A stretch of 64,000 nucleotides of DNA from Kumtagia yinganensis (lineage in GTDB: Bacteria; Pseudomonadota; Alphaproteobacteria; Rhizobiales; Rhizobiaceae): contig NZ_JBEBMH010000031.1 in NCBI RefSeq assembly GCF_040081985.1, positions 1 through 64,000 on the forward strand, read 5' to 3'. A program made the translations under genes and the position numbers. The notes under the pieces are model-generated. The model was not told the DNA's origin. It did not search any database and saw only the letters and a program-made list of their open reading frames with translations. Below are positions 54,101 to 61,383 of the stretch, one piece after another. Position 1 is the stretch's first letter. Each line of letters opens with the position of its first letter.

Positions 54101-57100
54101 AGCCCGCAGAAGACGCTCCACGGCGCAGTCAACGAGCTGAATACCGACTTCCTGGCCCAGATGCTGGTCAGCGAAGGAGCGAAGACCAAGGAAGAACTGC
54201 TGAAGGGCAGCGACCTGGGGCCGTGGGACACGCTCGCCCAGCTCGAAAGCTCTGCCTTTATGGCCTCGTCGCTGGCGATGGGTGACAAGTCGACCGGGCT
54301 GATCCAGCAGGCCATCGACGATGTTAACGGGTCGATGAAGCCCGGCGGGGTCCTGTCGATCCTCCTGCAGGCTGAGAACGCGGGCGGGATCGAGGATCGG
54401 GCACCATTCTTCGGCGACCTCGGCCAGCTCTTGCGCGAACACGGCACGACCCAGTCGCTGACTTCGGCGAGGTTCATCTATGCCGACATCCTAGGCGTCG
54501 CCGACCTGATCGACGAGATGGGGATGCCGCCGAAGGTGTCCGAGGCGCAGACCCGCAGGAACAAGCGGATGACCAATCCCGGCTGGGTGCCCGAACCCGG
54601 ACCGGACGGCAAGGCCCCGCCGTCGATGGCCGAGGACGCGGCGACCATAGAGGACTACGAGGCCAGGCAATCGCTTGCCTTCGAGGCGCTCGACCAAGGC
54701 TACTATCCCGACCGCGAGGAATGCCTGGCGAACCCCAGGCCTCTGACTTCTTTCGATCAGATAATCTGGGAGCGCTACAAGGAGATCACCGGTCGGGACT
54801 CCTTCGGACCCAGCCCCATCAGCGTCTCCAAGGCCAAGGACTTCGGCAAACAGGTGTTGAAGATGGCCGCCGTCCTGCTGGTCACGCGCGGGCTTGGCGC
54901 GCGCTTTTTTGCCGCCGCGGGGATTGCCGAGGGTGGGACGCTGGCGACCATCGCCCAGATGGGCGCCTTTACCGCTTTCATGCGCGCCGAAAGCTCACTG
55001 TCGACCGGACGTTACCCGCATACCTCGTTCCTCGAGGACATGATCGTGAACCTCGCGACCGAGGGCGTCGGACGCGGCACCCAGATCGGTTACCGAATGG
55101 CCTTCGGCCTGGGCGGCTCGACCGCCAAGCTGAGCGTGGCGCATACCGCCGGCATGTTCGCGGCAGAGATCGCCACGACGTCGGTCGCCTCGATGATCAC
55201 CGCCGGCGTCGCAGCGCGCATTTTCGACCGACCCTTCACCGACGCGGAGATGGAAAGCACCGCGATGCAGAACGCCGCCATGATGGTGGCAATGCGCGGG
55301 GTACACGTGCTGGGCGCACGGGCGACGGAATACATGCAAGTCCGCTTGGCCGAGGCGCAACTGAAGGAGCGAGTCAAGTCCATCGACCTTGCCGCGCTGC
55401 AACGCGAAATGCAGGTCCAGGATGCGGCGATAAAGGACGCCGCCAAGTCGATGCTCGACGACACGACGGATGCCGAGCGGCTTGCGCACCTTGACGAGCA
55501 GTTGGTGGCGATGCGGCGCAAACTGGATATCCTTGGCAAGTCCAAAGACCCCGAGGTCCGCATTCTGAAGGAGAGCTACCGCCTGGGGGTCGAAATGCAC
55601 CAGCGCGCGGTGATGCAGGCGCGGCTCCACGTCGGGATAAACGCGCGGCCCAGCGACCGCGGCGCCGACATGACCTTCGCACCGGGACCGGAGAGCGAGC
55701 GGCTCCTCTCCAAGCATCTGGCGCAGAACAACGTTCCATTCACCGTGCGCGAGGGCCTCTCGGGCCGGGTCTTCGAGGTCACGCTGCCGAACGGGCGCAA
55801 GATGCGCTACCGGCCGCGGCCGGAGTTGGCCGGGGGAGCCTCGCGCGAAGGCGCCTACACCGGCGCGCAGCGCAGCCCCGGCAAGCCGCTCTCGGCCGCC
55901 GATCCGATGTCGATCATGAATGTGGTGTTGCGCGACGGGCTGCACCATCCGCTGATTCCCGATAACGGCACCAACCGCTTCGAGATAGGCGCCGGCGATA
56001 CCAAGATCTCAGTGACGCTGGTTCCGGTCGAGAAGTTTAGCGAAAGCTCCACGCGCCATAAGCCCGGGCCGGCGACCTTCGACGTCAGGTATGAGAACGG
56101 CAAGCTGGTGGCGACCATCGAGGTGATGACCAACCGGCCTGACGAACAGATCACGCGCGCGGTCAACGAAGAGGTCGTCGAGCTTCAGCGCATCAGCCAG
56201 TTGCTGGCCAGTCCCGAGGCGATGGCCGAACTCAAGCCGGGCACGCCGGGCGAGCAGCTGAAGCAATTGGTGTTGCGCGAGGCCTCGGCCGGGATGCTGG
56301 GCAAGGACACGCCGGGTGGACGGCCCACCGCCGACGACATCTCGACGCTGCAGTCCATCGAATATCTTGGCAAGAAGCTGGCGCAACTGACCGCGAAAAT
56401 AAACAATCCCGCAACGCGCGAGGCGGACCGGCCTGACCTTTACGCCGCGCGCGCTCTGATCCTTTCGGACTTCCAGGCTCTGTGGAAGGAGGCTCACCTG
56501 TCGACCAGCAAAGAGGGGCTGGCCGCCACCATGAAGACTTTCGAAGATGCCGGCGTTCCGCTCAGCCAGGATACGCGCGGATTCCTGGAAGGAATGCGGT
56601 TCACGAAGGCCGGCCATCCGCTGATCGACGCGCCGGTCGACATGCTAGACTTGCACATCATCTTCTCGGAACTGCAGAAGGCGAACCCGAACCTCATGGC
56701 GGGCGTCACCATCCGCGACTTCATGAACTATTATCACGAGGCTGTCGCACGGAAGGCCAAGGCGAACTACGACGAGGCCCTTAAGGAGGGCAAGACACCC
56801 GAACAGGCGCGGGACATCATGAAAGAAACAATCCTGACGATGTCGGGCGGCACGTCGATCGCATCGCACCGCGGGCGGGCGTTCGAGGGCATGTCGATGG
56901 AGGATTTCAACGCGAATCCGGCGCTGGTCCAGCAATATGGCCGCATGATCGGGTTCGAGCAGAACAACTATCCGACCTACGACACGTTGACGGTAAAAGG
57001 CGCGGTGAACGGCTTTACGATGCATAAGGTGACCAAGCCGAACGCAAAGGGCGTAGTTGTCGACCACATAGTCCTGATGGATGCCGATGGGACGACCTTC

Positions 57101-57565
57101 TTCGAATGCTACCGCGGCTCGAACGGCGGCATCCTGTGGGACAGCCCGCCGACCCGCTACGACGTTCTGAAGTGGTCGATGAAGGCACGGAGCACGGTCG
57201 ACACCTATCAGGTGCTGAAGGCAACCGGCTTCACCAAGCCCGCACAAGCGGTCGGCCGGATGTTCCTTTCGACCGAAGGGATGGCCGCCCTGAAAGCAAA
57301 GGCCGCGTGGTACTCGGCCGAGGTTGCACGCTACAAAGCGATGGGCGCAAACAAGGCGGGCCATCCGCAGCACAACCAGTACCGCCTGACGCTATGGCGC
57401 GAACGCCTTCTAAACCGCGTAGCTGGCCAGACCGGGGTCGGCCGCTCGAACGCGTCGATCGACGCGACCATTGAGGCGCTGCGGCTGGAATCCCTCGACC
57501 CCAACGAAGTCGTGAAGCAAATGGCGCCAACAGATACAGCGAAGGACCCCGAAGATGCCAAGTAG
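51101..57565 (+). CDS. Giant eCIS-associated protein (2154 aa) with N-terminal DUF4157-type HExxH domain, probable cargo
   Basis: Residues about 85-145 contain the DUF4157 pattern (ARVHIDD, AEAFTLGHDIFFAAGAYRPG, LAHELRHVAQ) with HExxH at H130-E131-H134. DUF4157 domains are found mainly beside eCIS clusters, often in loaded cargo. The long middle (residues 200-1230) is helical and charged. Residues about 1270-1420 contain hydrophobic, small-residue segments (KMAAVLLVTRGLGARFFAAA, AAEIATTSVASMITAGVAAR) that could insert in membranes. The last 700 residues have helical and mixed blocks (MTNRPDEQITRAVNEEVVEL, ETILTMSGGTSIASHRGRAF, VDHIVLMDADGTTFFECYRG). The latter could be an enzymatic tail, but no active site is certain. 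A tape-measure role is an alternative because of its length. The start overlaps the previous stop. Confidence 0.7.
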   Translation: MKWERLQAPVRAVPTPDLARRGPEPTASTAGHPHTAATFQAASGETALPGPVAARLGHLVSRSQGQTIEAADTKGSEVGDAEGARVHIDDAAAEAADLVEAEAFTLGHDIFFAAGAYRPGSVAGRALLAHELRHVAQAAAAPLLSAEGNPSGPPPAMPPRPRAVAGTRHALEREALSETGATPMQAPIGLILRMPAYLPQTAGGQRLGRELGRAHHDQLCDDIVQHLMKEEIDEIPPLDPIARAAGEEPAEYVRKTVPDLHAEIQAVADATVQYKMLDDFDLDIGALIFEIYNDNDQEFSTYKLRIDAVVTVYRNFIHLYLYEQSHPNAVSPYRTPMPKWFESRADVFRKAALASFSVDQLYSVLAGLAADVSAFGLLGQGPLSMARAQVGALFEDGISPDDLDAIGRLYESITQSLIATSIWTDDPDDLDARLDLMREDFVPDYLKQDVLNLEKKLAGDADDKKRADFHQELAEEIAFYLATVLEDDYLPFTDEHIARVRDILKKYGGSQLVVIFYADVWFPWEDFETAGEQQDTDQSKSRTGAGGQTTQSGAPRVSTAPAEPVCDGEVISQKEIHDWLVGYLKDSSSFSDRWKDANGLICANRAYTSQPSSPEVAKNLKAMTDEALLLMRQLKTHLDATRLRANAIGYARMGDVAGPIAPNETPQAQRGEEPDTVALLRYDSRFLEAFRSALQIYPENYDLTHTVDDLTDKAFKHFEAMIYYQQALKDAVVLWRGLVKDGMDVYLRGFNADTYGPPLDQLKEYAESKDDFPDWPSRQMDKDVGQPIDFSVAEMKEMAARGKAERDLDSVEAIQAEVFYRVPLVATEIRTDEIGSENDTSKHDMLGYDEVWKLLEPQLDDGWQKYQKDTADAVKAAIELVNQDRLTALAKFASQMASLGDAQSSEAAMERFRSLRYRIMPQDPVPTQDDGTKAARDDLISKLSRDDPTARFTEAVQMMNTVATQHLVQLFLVSEAALKYDSQPGRVMREVNLLLVLLERSPQKTLHGAVNELNTDFLAQMLVSEGAKTKEELLKGSDLGPWDTLAQLESSAFMASSLAMGDKSTGLIQQAIDDVNGSMKPGGVLSILLQAENAGGIEDRAPFFGDLGQLLREHGTTQSLTSARFIYADILGVADLIDEMGMPPKVSEAQTRRNKRMTNPGWVPEPGPDGKAPPSMAEDAATIEDYEARQSLAFEALDQGYYPDREECLANPRPLTSFDQIIWERYKEITGRDSFGPSPISVSKAKDFGKQVLKMAAVLLVTRGLGARFFAAAGIAEGGTLATIAQMGAFTAFMRAESSLSTGRYPHTSFLEDMIVNLATEGVGRGTQIGYRMAFGLGGSTAKLSVAHTAGMFAAEIATTSVASMITAGVAARIFDRPFTDAEMESTAMQNAAMMVAMRGVHVLGARATEYMQVRLAEAQLKERVKSIDLAALQREMQVQDAAIKDAAKSMLDDTTDAERLAHLDEQLVAMRRKLDILGKSKDPEVRILKESYRLGVEMHQRAVMQARLHVGINARPSDRGADMTFAPGPESERLLSKHLAQNNVPFTVREGLSGRVFEVTLPNGRKMRYRPRPELAGGASREGAYTGAQRSPGKPLSAADPMSIMNVVLRDGLHHPLIPDNGTNRFEIGAGDTKISVTLVPVEKFSESSTRHKPGPATFDVRYENGKLVATIEVMTNRPDEQITRAVNEEVVELQRISQLLASPEAMAELKPGTPGEQLKQLVLREASAGMLGKDTPGGRPTADDISTLQSIEYLGKKLAQLTAKINNPATREADRPDLYAARALILSDFQALWKEAHLSTSKEGLAATMKTFEDAGVPLSQDTRGFLEGMRFTKAGHPLIDAPVDMLDLHIIFSELQKANPNLMAGVTIRDFMNYYHEAVARKAKANYDEALKEGKTPEQARDIMKETILTMSGGTSIASHRGRAFEGMSMEDFNANPALVQQYGRMIGFEQNNYPTYDTLTVKGAVNGFTMHKVTKPNAKGVVVDHIVLMDADGTTFFECYRGSNGGILWDSPPTRYDVLKWSMKARSTVDTYQVLKATGFTKPAQAVGRMFLSTEGMAALKAKAAWYSAEVARYKAMGANKAGHPQHNQYRLTLWRERLLNRVAGQTGVGRSNASIDATIEALRLESLDPNEVVKQMAPTDTAKDPEDAK

Positions 57566-58127
57566 CCCGTCGCTCAAGGGTGTGATCGTGCGACCCGGGG
57601 CGGCGCGCAGCCGGCTAGAGGCGCTGGAACTGGCCAAGGCGCGCCCGTGCCCAAGCTGCGGTGCACGAATCGGCCCATCCCAGGCCGGACCCGCCGACCC
57701 GGGCGACGGGGCGGTATGGGATATCCGAGCGCCTTGCTTCGTCTGCGGGACGGTGGTGCGTTATCTTTTCGACGCCGGACCTGGCTGGCCCGAGACGCCC
57801 GAGGCCACAGGCGGACGCCGCGATCCGGACACGTTCGCGATCCACTACGGGCCGCGGGGGACGCAGACCGGGATCTTGACGGCAGACGATCTTTCCAAGC
57901 TGCTCGACGACGCGCGGGCGACGCTGGCAGAGCGCGAGACGGAACTGGCTGCGAACCCCGATGATGCGATGCTCCCGCGTCTGGTCGCCGAGGCGGCCGC
58001 GGCAGTGCTGCGCCCGCTCGCCGAATTGGAGGCGCAGAACAAGCTGGAGCGCCTTCCAAAAGACTTTGACCGGCTGAAACGCGACGCCGGGGCACGCCTC
58101 GCTGCCATTGGCCTTTGGTCCGGTTAA
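57555..58127 (+). CDS. Zinc-ribbon protein (190 aa) at the end of the eCIS operon
   Basis: ATG 57555 overlaps the end of the giant gene by 11 bases. C32/C35 (CPSC) and C61/C64 (CFVC) form a CxxC...CxxC zinc ribbon with an Arg-rich leader. The remainder is a soluble strand-helix region (TFAIHYGPRGTQTGILTADD) with a long helix ending KLERLPKDFDRLKRDAGARL. It is the last gene of the plus-strand operon, between the DUF4157 protein and the convergent nuclease-like gene 13 bases away. It may be an adaptor or chaperone for either cargo, or an immunity protein; the sequence does not decide. Confidence 0.55.
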   Translation: MPSSPSLKGVIVRPGAARSRLEALELAKARPCPSCGARIGPSQAGPADPGDGAVWDIRAPCFVCGTVVRYLFDAGPGWPETPEATGGRRDPDTFAIHYGPRGTQTGILTADDLSKLLDDARATLAERETELAANPDDAMLPRLVAEAAAAVLRPLAELEAQNKLERLPKDFDRLKRDAGARLAAIGLWSG

Positions 58128-58140
58128 GAGGTGTCGCCCA

Positions 58141-60810
58141 TTAGGGCACGATCCGGTCGCCGTAGGTCATGTAGGGAATTCCGGCGCGGCGCAATGCCCC
58201 GGCCAGCGCGGCGCTTGGCGGGGCGTCGCCGAAGACCCAGACCGGGCGAAAGCCCCTGGTGCCGTAGTACATCTCTAAGGCATCGTTGGTGATCTGCTGC
58301 TGGATCTCTGAGCTTAGCGGTACCTCGCGCAGCACCGCCGGCCCGCCGCCTCTGGGCGAGATCCAGCGCAGGTAGTTCTTTGCCTCGAATGATAGGGTTC
58401 GGCCGAATATCGACTGGCGCACGTCGGGAAACCGCAACTCGCCGGTCATCGGTGTGCGGATGCCCCCGCCATGCCGGTAGGCGCCCGGCCCCGCGCCCTC
58501 CCTAATGAAGACCTCAAGCTGTGCGCCGCGGTCCTGACCCGGCTGGGCCGTGCCGGAAGGTGCGCGGCGCATCTGGTTCACCGATTGCGTTGTGATCCGG
58601 GTCGACCCACGCACCGGAAATACCTCGTGCAGGGTCAGCCCCTCTGGCACCGGCCCGCTCAGGACGGGGCGCTGGTCGAAGTTCATGTCGGGGATCGGGC
58701 CGTCGCCCACGTAGATCGGGATATCCGGATCCAGCATCGGTGGCAGTTCCGGCACGACCACGCCCTCTGGCGTGATCACCCAGCGTGTGCCCGCCTTGAA
58801 ATCCGCGCCGATCGTCTCATGCATGAAGGGCGCAAGGTCAGAGAAGCTGTCCTCACCCGCGCCGAGCATCAGACGGGGCTTGCCCGAGGTCAGCATTGGC
58901 GTTTCCGGTGCTGCGGCCAGCACAGAGTCGGCCATGGCGTCGCCCGGCGGAAGCGCCGCGCGCTGCGGCACAGGCTTGCCGCCGACGATCTGCACCGTGC
59001 CCCGGCCGGGGATCATCGCGAACCCGTCGCCCGTGGTCTGGTTGAACTTGAGATAGGCCATTTCGCCGGTGACCGTATCCCGCGCGACGGCGCGCACGTT
59101 GCCCGCCTCGTCGATGCCGATGATCCGCGGCCCGGCACTCCCGCCGCGTACCGGCACCATTGGGCCCTCGCCCGCGGCAGGAAGCGCCCGAAATTGGGAA
59201 GCTTTGGGCGGCAGAACTTCGGGCATAACGGGGCTGGATCTGGCAGCACCGAGCTTTGCCGCGCCATAAAGGCCGACGCCGAGAAAGATCGCGTTCGACA
59301 CAGCCAGCAGGCCGCGACTCCACATCTCGCCTTCGTTCAGCTTCTTGTTGGAGTATGCATCTCGACCAGTGCCGAGTTCGAGCACCGATTGAGTAAGCTG
59401 GAAGGAGGTCGGTGCGGTTCCAGCGACCATCAGGGTTTTCTGCAGCCACATCGGCGCCTTGGTGAGCGCACCGCCAAGCCCGGCCGAGCCGAGCGTCGTG
59501 ATCGTTGCGGTCGCAGTCTCGGGTGTCCAGAGCGAGGCAAAGGCCCCACCCACCAGGTAAAGCTCGTTGTCGGTCTGGACGTAACGGTCGGCATACCACT
59601 GCGCCGCCTCGGCACCGAGGTTGGTCGTGTAGGGCAGCCATTTGCCGGCCCAGCTGCGCCCGTTCTTCAGCGCATCGACCGTGCTTTGTTCGAACACGCC
59701 GGCCGAGACGAGCGATTTGCCGACCTCGTCGGCATGGTCGCCGTCGAGGTTTTCGAACAGGTAGTAGAGCATGTGTTGCGGCGTCGGCTCGCCGAACCGG
59801 CCTAGGCCGATCCAGTTGCTGTCACCATGGTGCGACATCACGGACTGGATCACGCGCGCCTTGTCGCCCGGCTGCAGCTTGACCAGGATGTCGCGGATCA
59901 TAGCGCTTTCGGAGGACGAAGTGGGCCCGGCCAGCGTGTCGAGCACGGTGGTCGTAGCACGCCGGATCAGCCAATCCGGCGCCTGCGACATGTCTGGGGC
60001 CTGCCCGGACTGCGCACGCTGAAGCTGGTGCCATCCGGGCCGGTAGCCACCGTACTTTACACTGTAGCCGCCGATCAGGCCGAGCACTTCGCCGCTGTGC
60101 ATGCCTGCCATGTTGAAGAGCTCGTCGAGATAGCTGCGCTCGCTGGTGCCCGTCTTCCAACTGTAGACGCCGATGGTGCGGCTTTGGGTCACCGTGATGG
60201 TGCTGTTCTCAAGCCGCTCGAGGAAGGCATCGAAATAGCTGCTGCCGGTCACGTCGCGATAGTCGCGCGCCCCGGACCAGTGCTTGACCAAGTGGGTCAG
60301 GACGGCGCTGTCGACGGCAGTCCTGATGAGATCGGAATCGTTGTCGTGCAACAATATCTTCTTGGCTGTGGCGACGTCCTGGTCCAGTCGGGCGTCCATT
60401 TGGCCGCGGAATTCCTCCAGCCTGCCGGGCAGCAGCAAGTCCTGGATGACGGATTGCCCGGCAAGCCCACCATTTTCCACACCCGAGATGTCGAGGCCGT
60501 AGAGTTCTCGCGACACGTCCGCGGGCGCGACATCCTGCGGCGCGCGCACGAGCCAGGGTGAGGTCGCGTCGAAGCGGGTCACTTCGGCGAGGTGCGGCGC
60601 TGCGGTCATCTGCGTCTGAGCAGGGGCGCCGAAAAGCGCGGCCGCGTGGCGCGAGATGTTGGGCTCGGCGGTGAACATCGCAGCGTATCCGCCGGTACCG
60701 TGCTGTGTCGCCGTGGGGCAAGCCCCCTCGACCCATGACTTCTCGTCGACAGCCCGCACCACCAATGGCGTGGCCAGCGGCTTTGAAACGAGCGGTGCCG
60801 GATCTCCCAC
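58141..60810 (-). CDS. Probable eCIS toxin cargo (889 aa) with C-terminal PD-(D/E)xK nuclease-like domain
   Basis: GTG 60810 is preceded by CCGGAGGAACCC, a good ribosome binding site. The N-terminal 180 residues are mixed and the middle is helical with two hydrophobic segments (TATITTLGSAGLGGALTK and GLLAVSNAIFLGVGLYGAAK). The C-terminal 100 residues read ELRFPDVRQSIFGRTLSFEA, K811, NYLRW, then REVPLSSEIQQQITNDALEM, then RPVWVFGDAPPSAALAGALR. This has P795-D796 followed 12 residues later by E809-A810-K811, a Gln-rich helix, and a hydrophobic strand with VFGD. That is the order expected for restriction-endonuclease-fold toxin domains (PD...ExK...Q). Its placement next to a DUF4157 cargo, facing the operon, supports payload status. 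Target cleavage is inferred, not shown. Confidence 0.65.
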   Translation of the reverse strand: MGDPAPLVSKPLATPLVVRAVDEKSWVEGACPTATQHGTGGYAAMFTAEPNISRHAAALFGAPAQTQMTAAPHLAEVTRFDATSPWLVRAPQDVAPADVSRELYGLDISGVENGGLAGQSVIQDLLLPGRLEEFRGQMDARLDQDVATAKKILLHDNDSDLIRTAVDSAVLTHLVKHWSGARDYRDVTGSSYFDAFLERLENSTITVTQSRTIGVYSWKTGTSERSYLDELFNMAGMHSGEVLGLIGGYSVKYGGYRPGWHQLQRAQSGQAPDMSQAPDWLIRRATTTVLDTLAGPTSSSESAMIRDILVKLQPGDKARVIQSVMSHHGDSNWIGLGRFGEPTPQHMLYYLFENLDGDHADEVGKSLVSAGVFEQSTVDALKNGRSWAGKWLPYTTNLGAEAAQWYADRYVQTDNELYLVGGAFASLWTPETATATITTLGSAGLGGALTKAPMWLQKTLMVAGTAPTSFQLTQSVLELGTGRDAYSNKKLNEGEMWSRGLLAVSNAIFLGVGLYGAAKLGAARSSPVMPEVLPPKASQFRALPAAGEGPMVPVRGGSAGPRIIGIDEAGNVRAVARDTVTGEMAYLKFNQTTGDGFAMIPGRGTVQIVGGKPVPQRAALPPGDAMADSVLAAAPETPMLTSGKPRLMLGAGEDSFSDLAPFMHETIGADFKAGTRWVITPEGVVVPELPPMLDPDIPIYVGDGPIPDMNFDQRPVLSGPVPEGLTLHEVFPVRGSTRITTQSVNQMRRAPSGTAQPGQDRGAQLEVFIREGAGPGAYRHGGGIRTPMTGELRFPDVRQSIFGRTLSFEAKNYLRWISPRGGGPAVLREVPLSSEIQQQITNDALEMYYGTRGFRPVWVFGDAPPSAALAGALRRAGIPYMTYGDRIVP

Positions 60811-61073
60811 CGGGTTCCTCCGGGGTCTCAGACGAGATGTCTTGCAATACAGCGGGCATGATAGCGCGGGAGGGCAGTTCGTAGAAGGAGAATCTGGGCC
60901 GGTGAGGTGTGCCTTGGCTGTTTAGTTCCGGCATTTGCTGGAGCGGATTTGGCCTGGAGCGTCGACTGCGTCCGTATCTGCTGACAGGTTTGTGTGCGGA
61001 AATCACTTCGGTTACGATCCTCGAAACGAGCCGCCAATCACGAAGGCGCCGGTCGCGGTGAGCATTCAGATGA
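60811..61073. other. Upstream region of the toxin gene
   Basis: About 260 bases lie between the GTG start of the 889-aa gene and the integrase-like remnant. They should contain the promoter of the toxin gene. I see no convincing gene and no tRNA that could act as an attachment site. Confidence 0.4.
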
Positions 61074-61304
61074 TTGCGCCGAAGTCGGGCGCACGGCCCG
61101 TTCTGCCCCGCCCAAAATCCACGCTATGCTTCGCACACCGAACGTGCCGGCTGGGAAACCCTGAAGCGCCGGAGTTCAACCAGGCTGCGGCGACGGCTGT
61201 ACCGTCCACGGGCTCGGCAGTCGCTGGCGATCGAGGGCAGGGAGAAGGTCGTCAAGGTCGAGATGGCCCGGCAGCCCCGTGCGAAGCTCGCTGCCGTAAA
61301 ATAA
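61074..61304 (+). pseudogene. C-terminal remnant of a second integrase-like frame
   Basis: The frame reads ... RLYRPRARQSLAIEGREKVV KVEMARQPRAKLAAVK and stops at 61304. It aligns with the tail of the integrase at 10462-11447 (ELYSREASQVRLAVKGMEKV AKVEMARRAV) after the catalytic tyrosine region, with clear differences. The upstream catalytic part is not recognisable, so only the 3' end is present, with no ribosome binding site. Confidence 0.5.
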
Positions 61305-61361
61305 TGCCTTTGGGACAGCAAGCTTGGACACCTTGGGACCCTTGCCCATAAGTGTTTGGAG
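61245..61361 (+). repeat. Right copy of the flanking direct repeat
   Basis: The segment contains AAGGTCGTCAAGGTCGAGAT, GTGCGAAGCT, TTTGGGACA, TTGGGACC and CTTGCCCAT, in the same order and orientation as the left copy at 11384-11498. Differences are scattered substitutions and 2-3 base gaps. It lies about 435 bases beyond the start of the toxin gene and 23 bases before the terminase remnant. Confidence 0.7.
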
Positions 61362-61383
61362 CCGAAGATTAGTGTACACCCAG

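Larger units (their letters stand above)
11384..61361. mobile_element. Putative genomic island carrying the contractile injection system
   Basis: The approximately 50-kb interval is bounded by imperfect direct repeats that lie at the 3' ends of integrase-like frames. Decayed genes sit on both sides: a truncated permease and an IS5 element to the left, and terminase and DUF3987 remnants to the right. Inside, gene order is dense and nearly all frames are intact, in contrast with the flanks. This is consistent with acquisition as a unit, though the repeats could instead reflect recombination between two related integrase genes. No tRNA attachment target was seen at either edge. Confidence 0.45.

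Noticed and set aside
60935..61351. Plus-strand frame of 138 codons before the terminase remnant
   Set aside because: A different frame of the same stretch carries the integrase-like tail (KVVKVEMA...). This frame shows no protein pattern.
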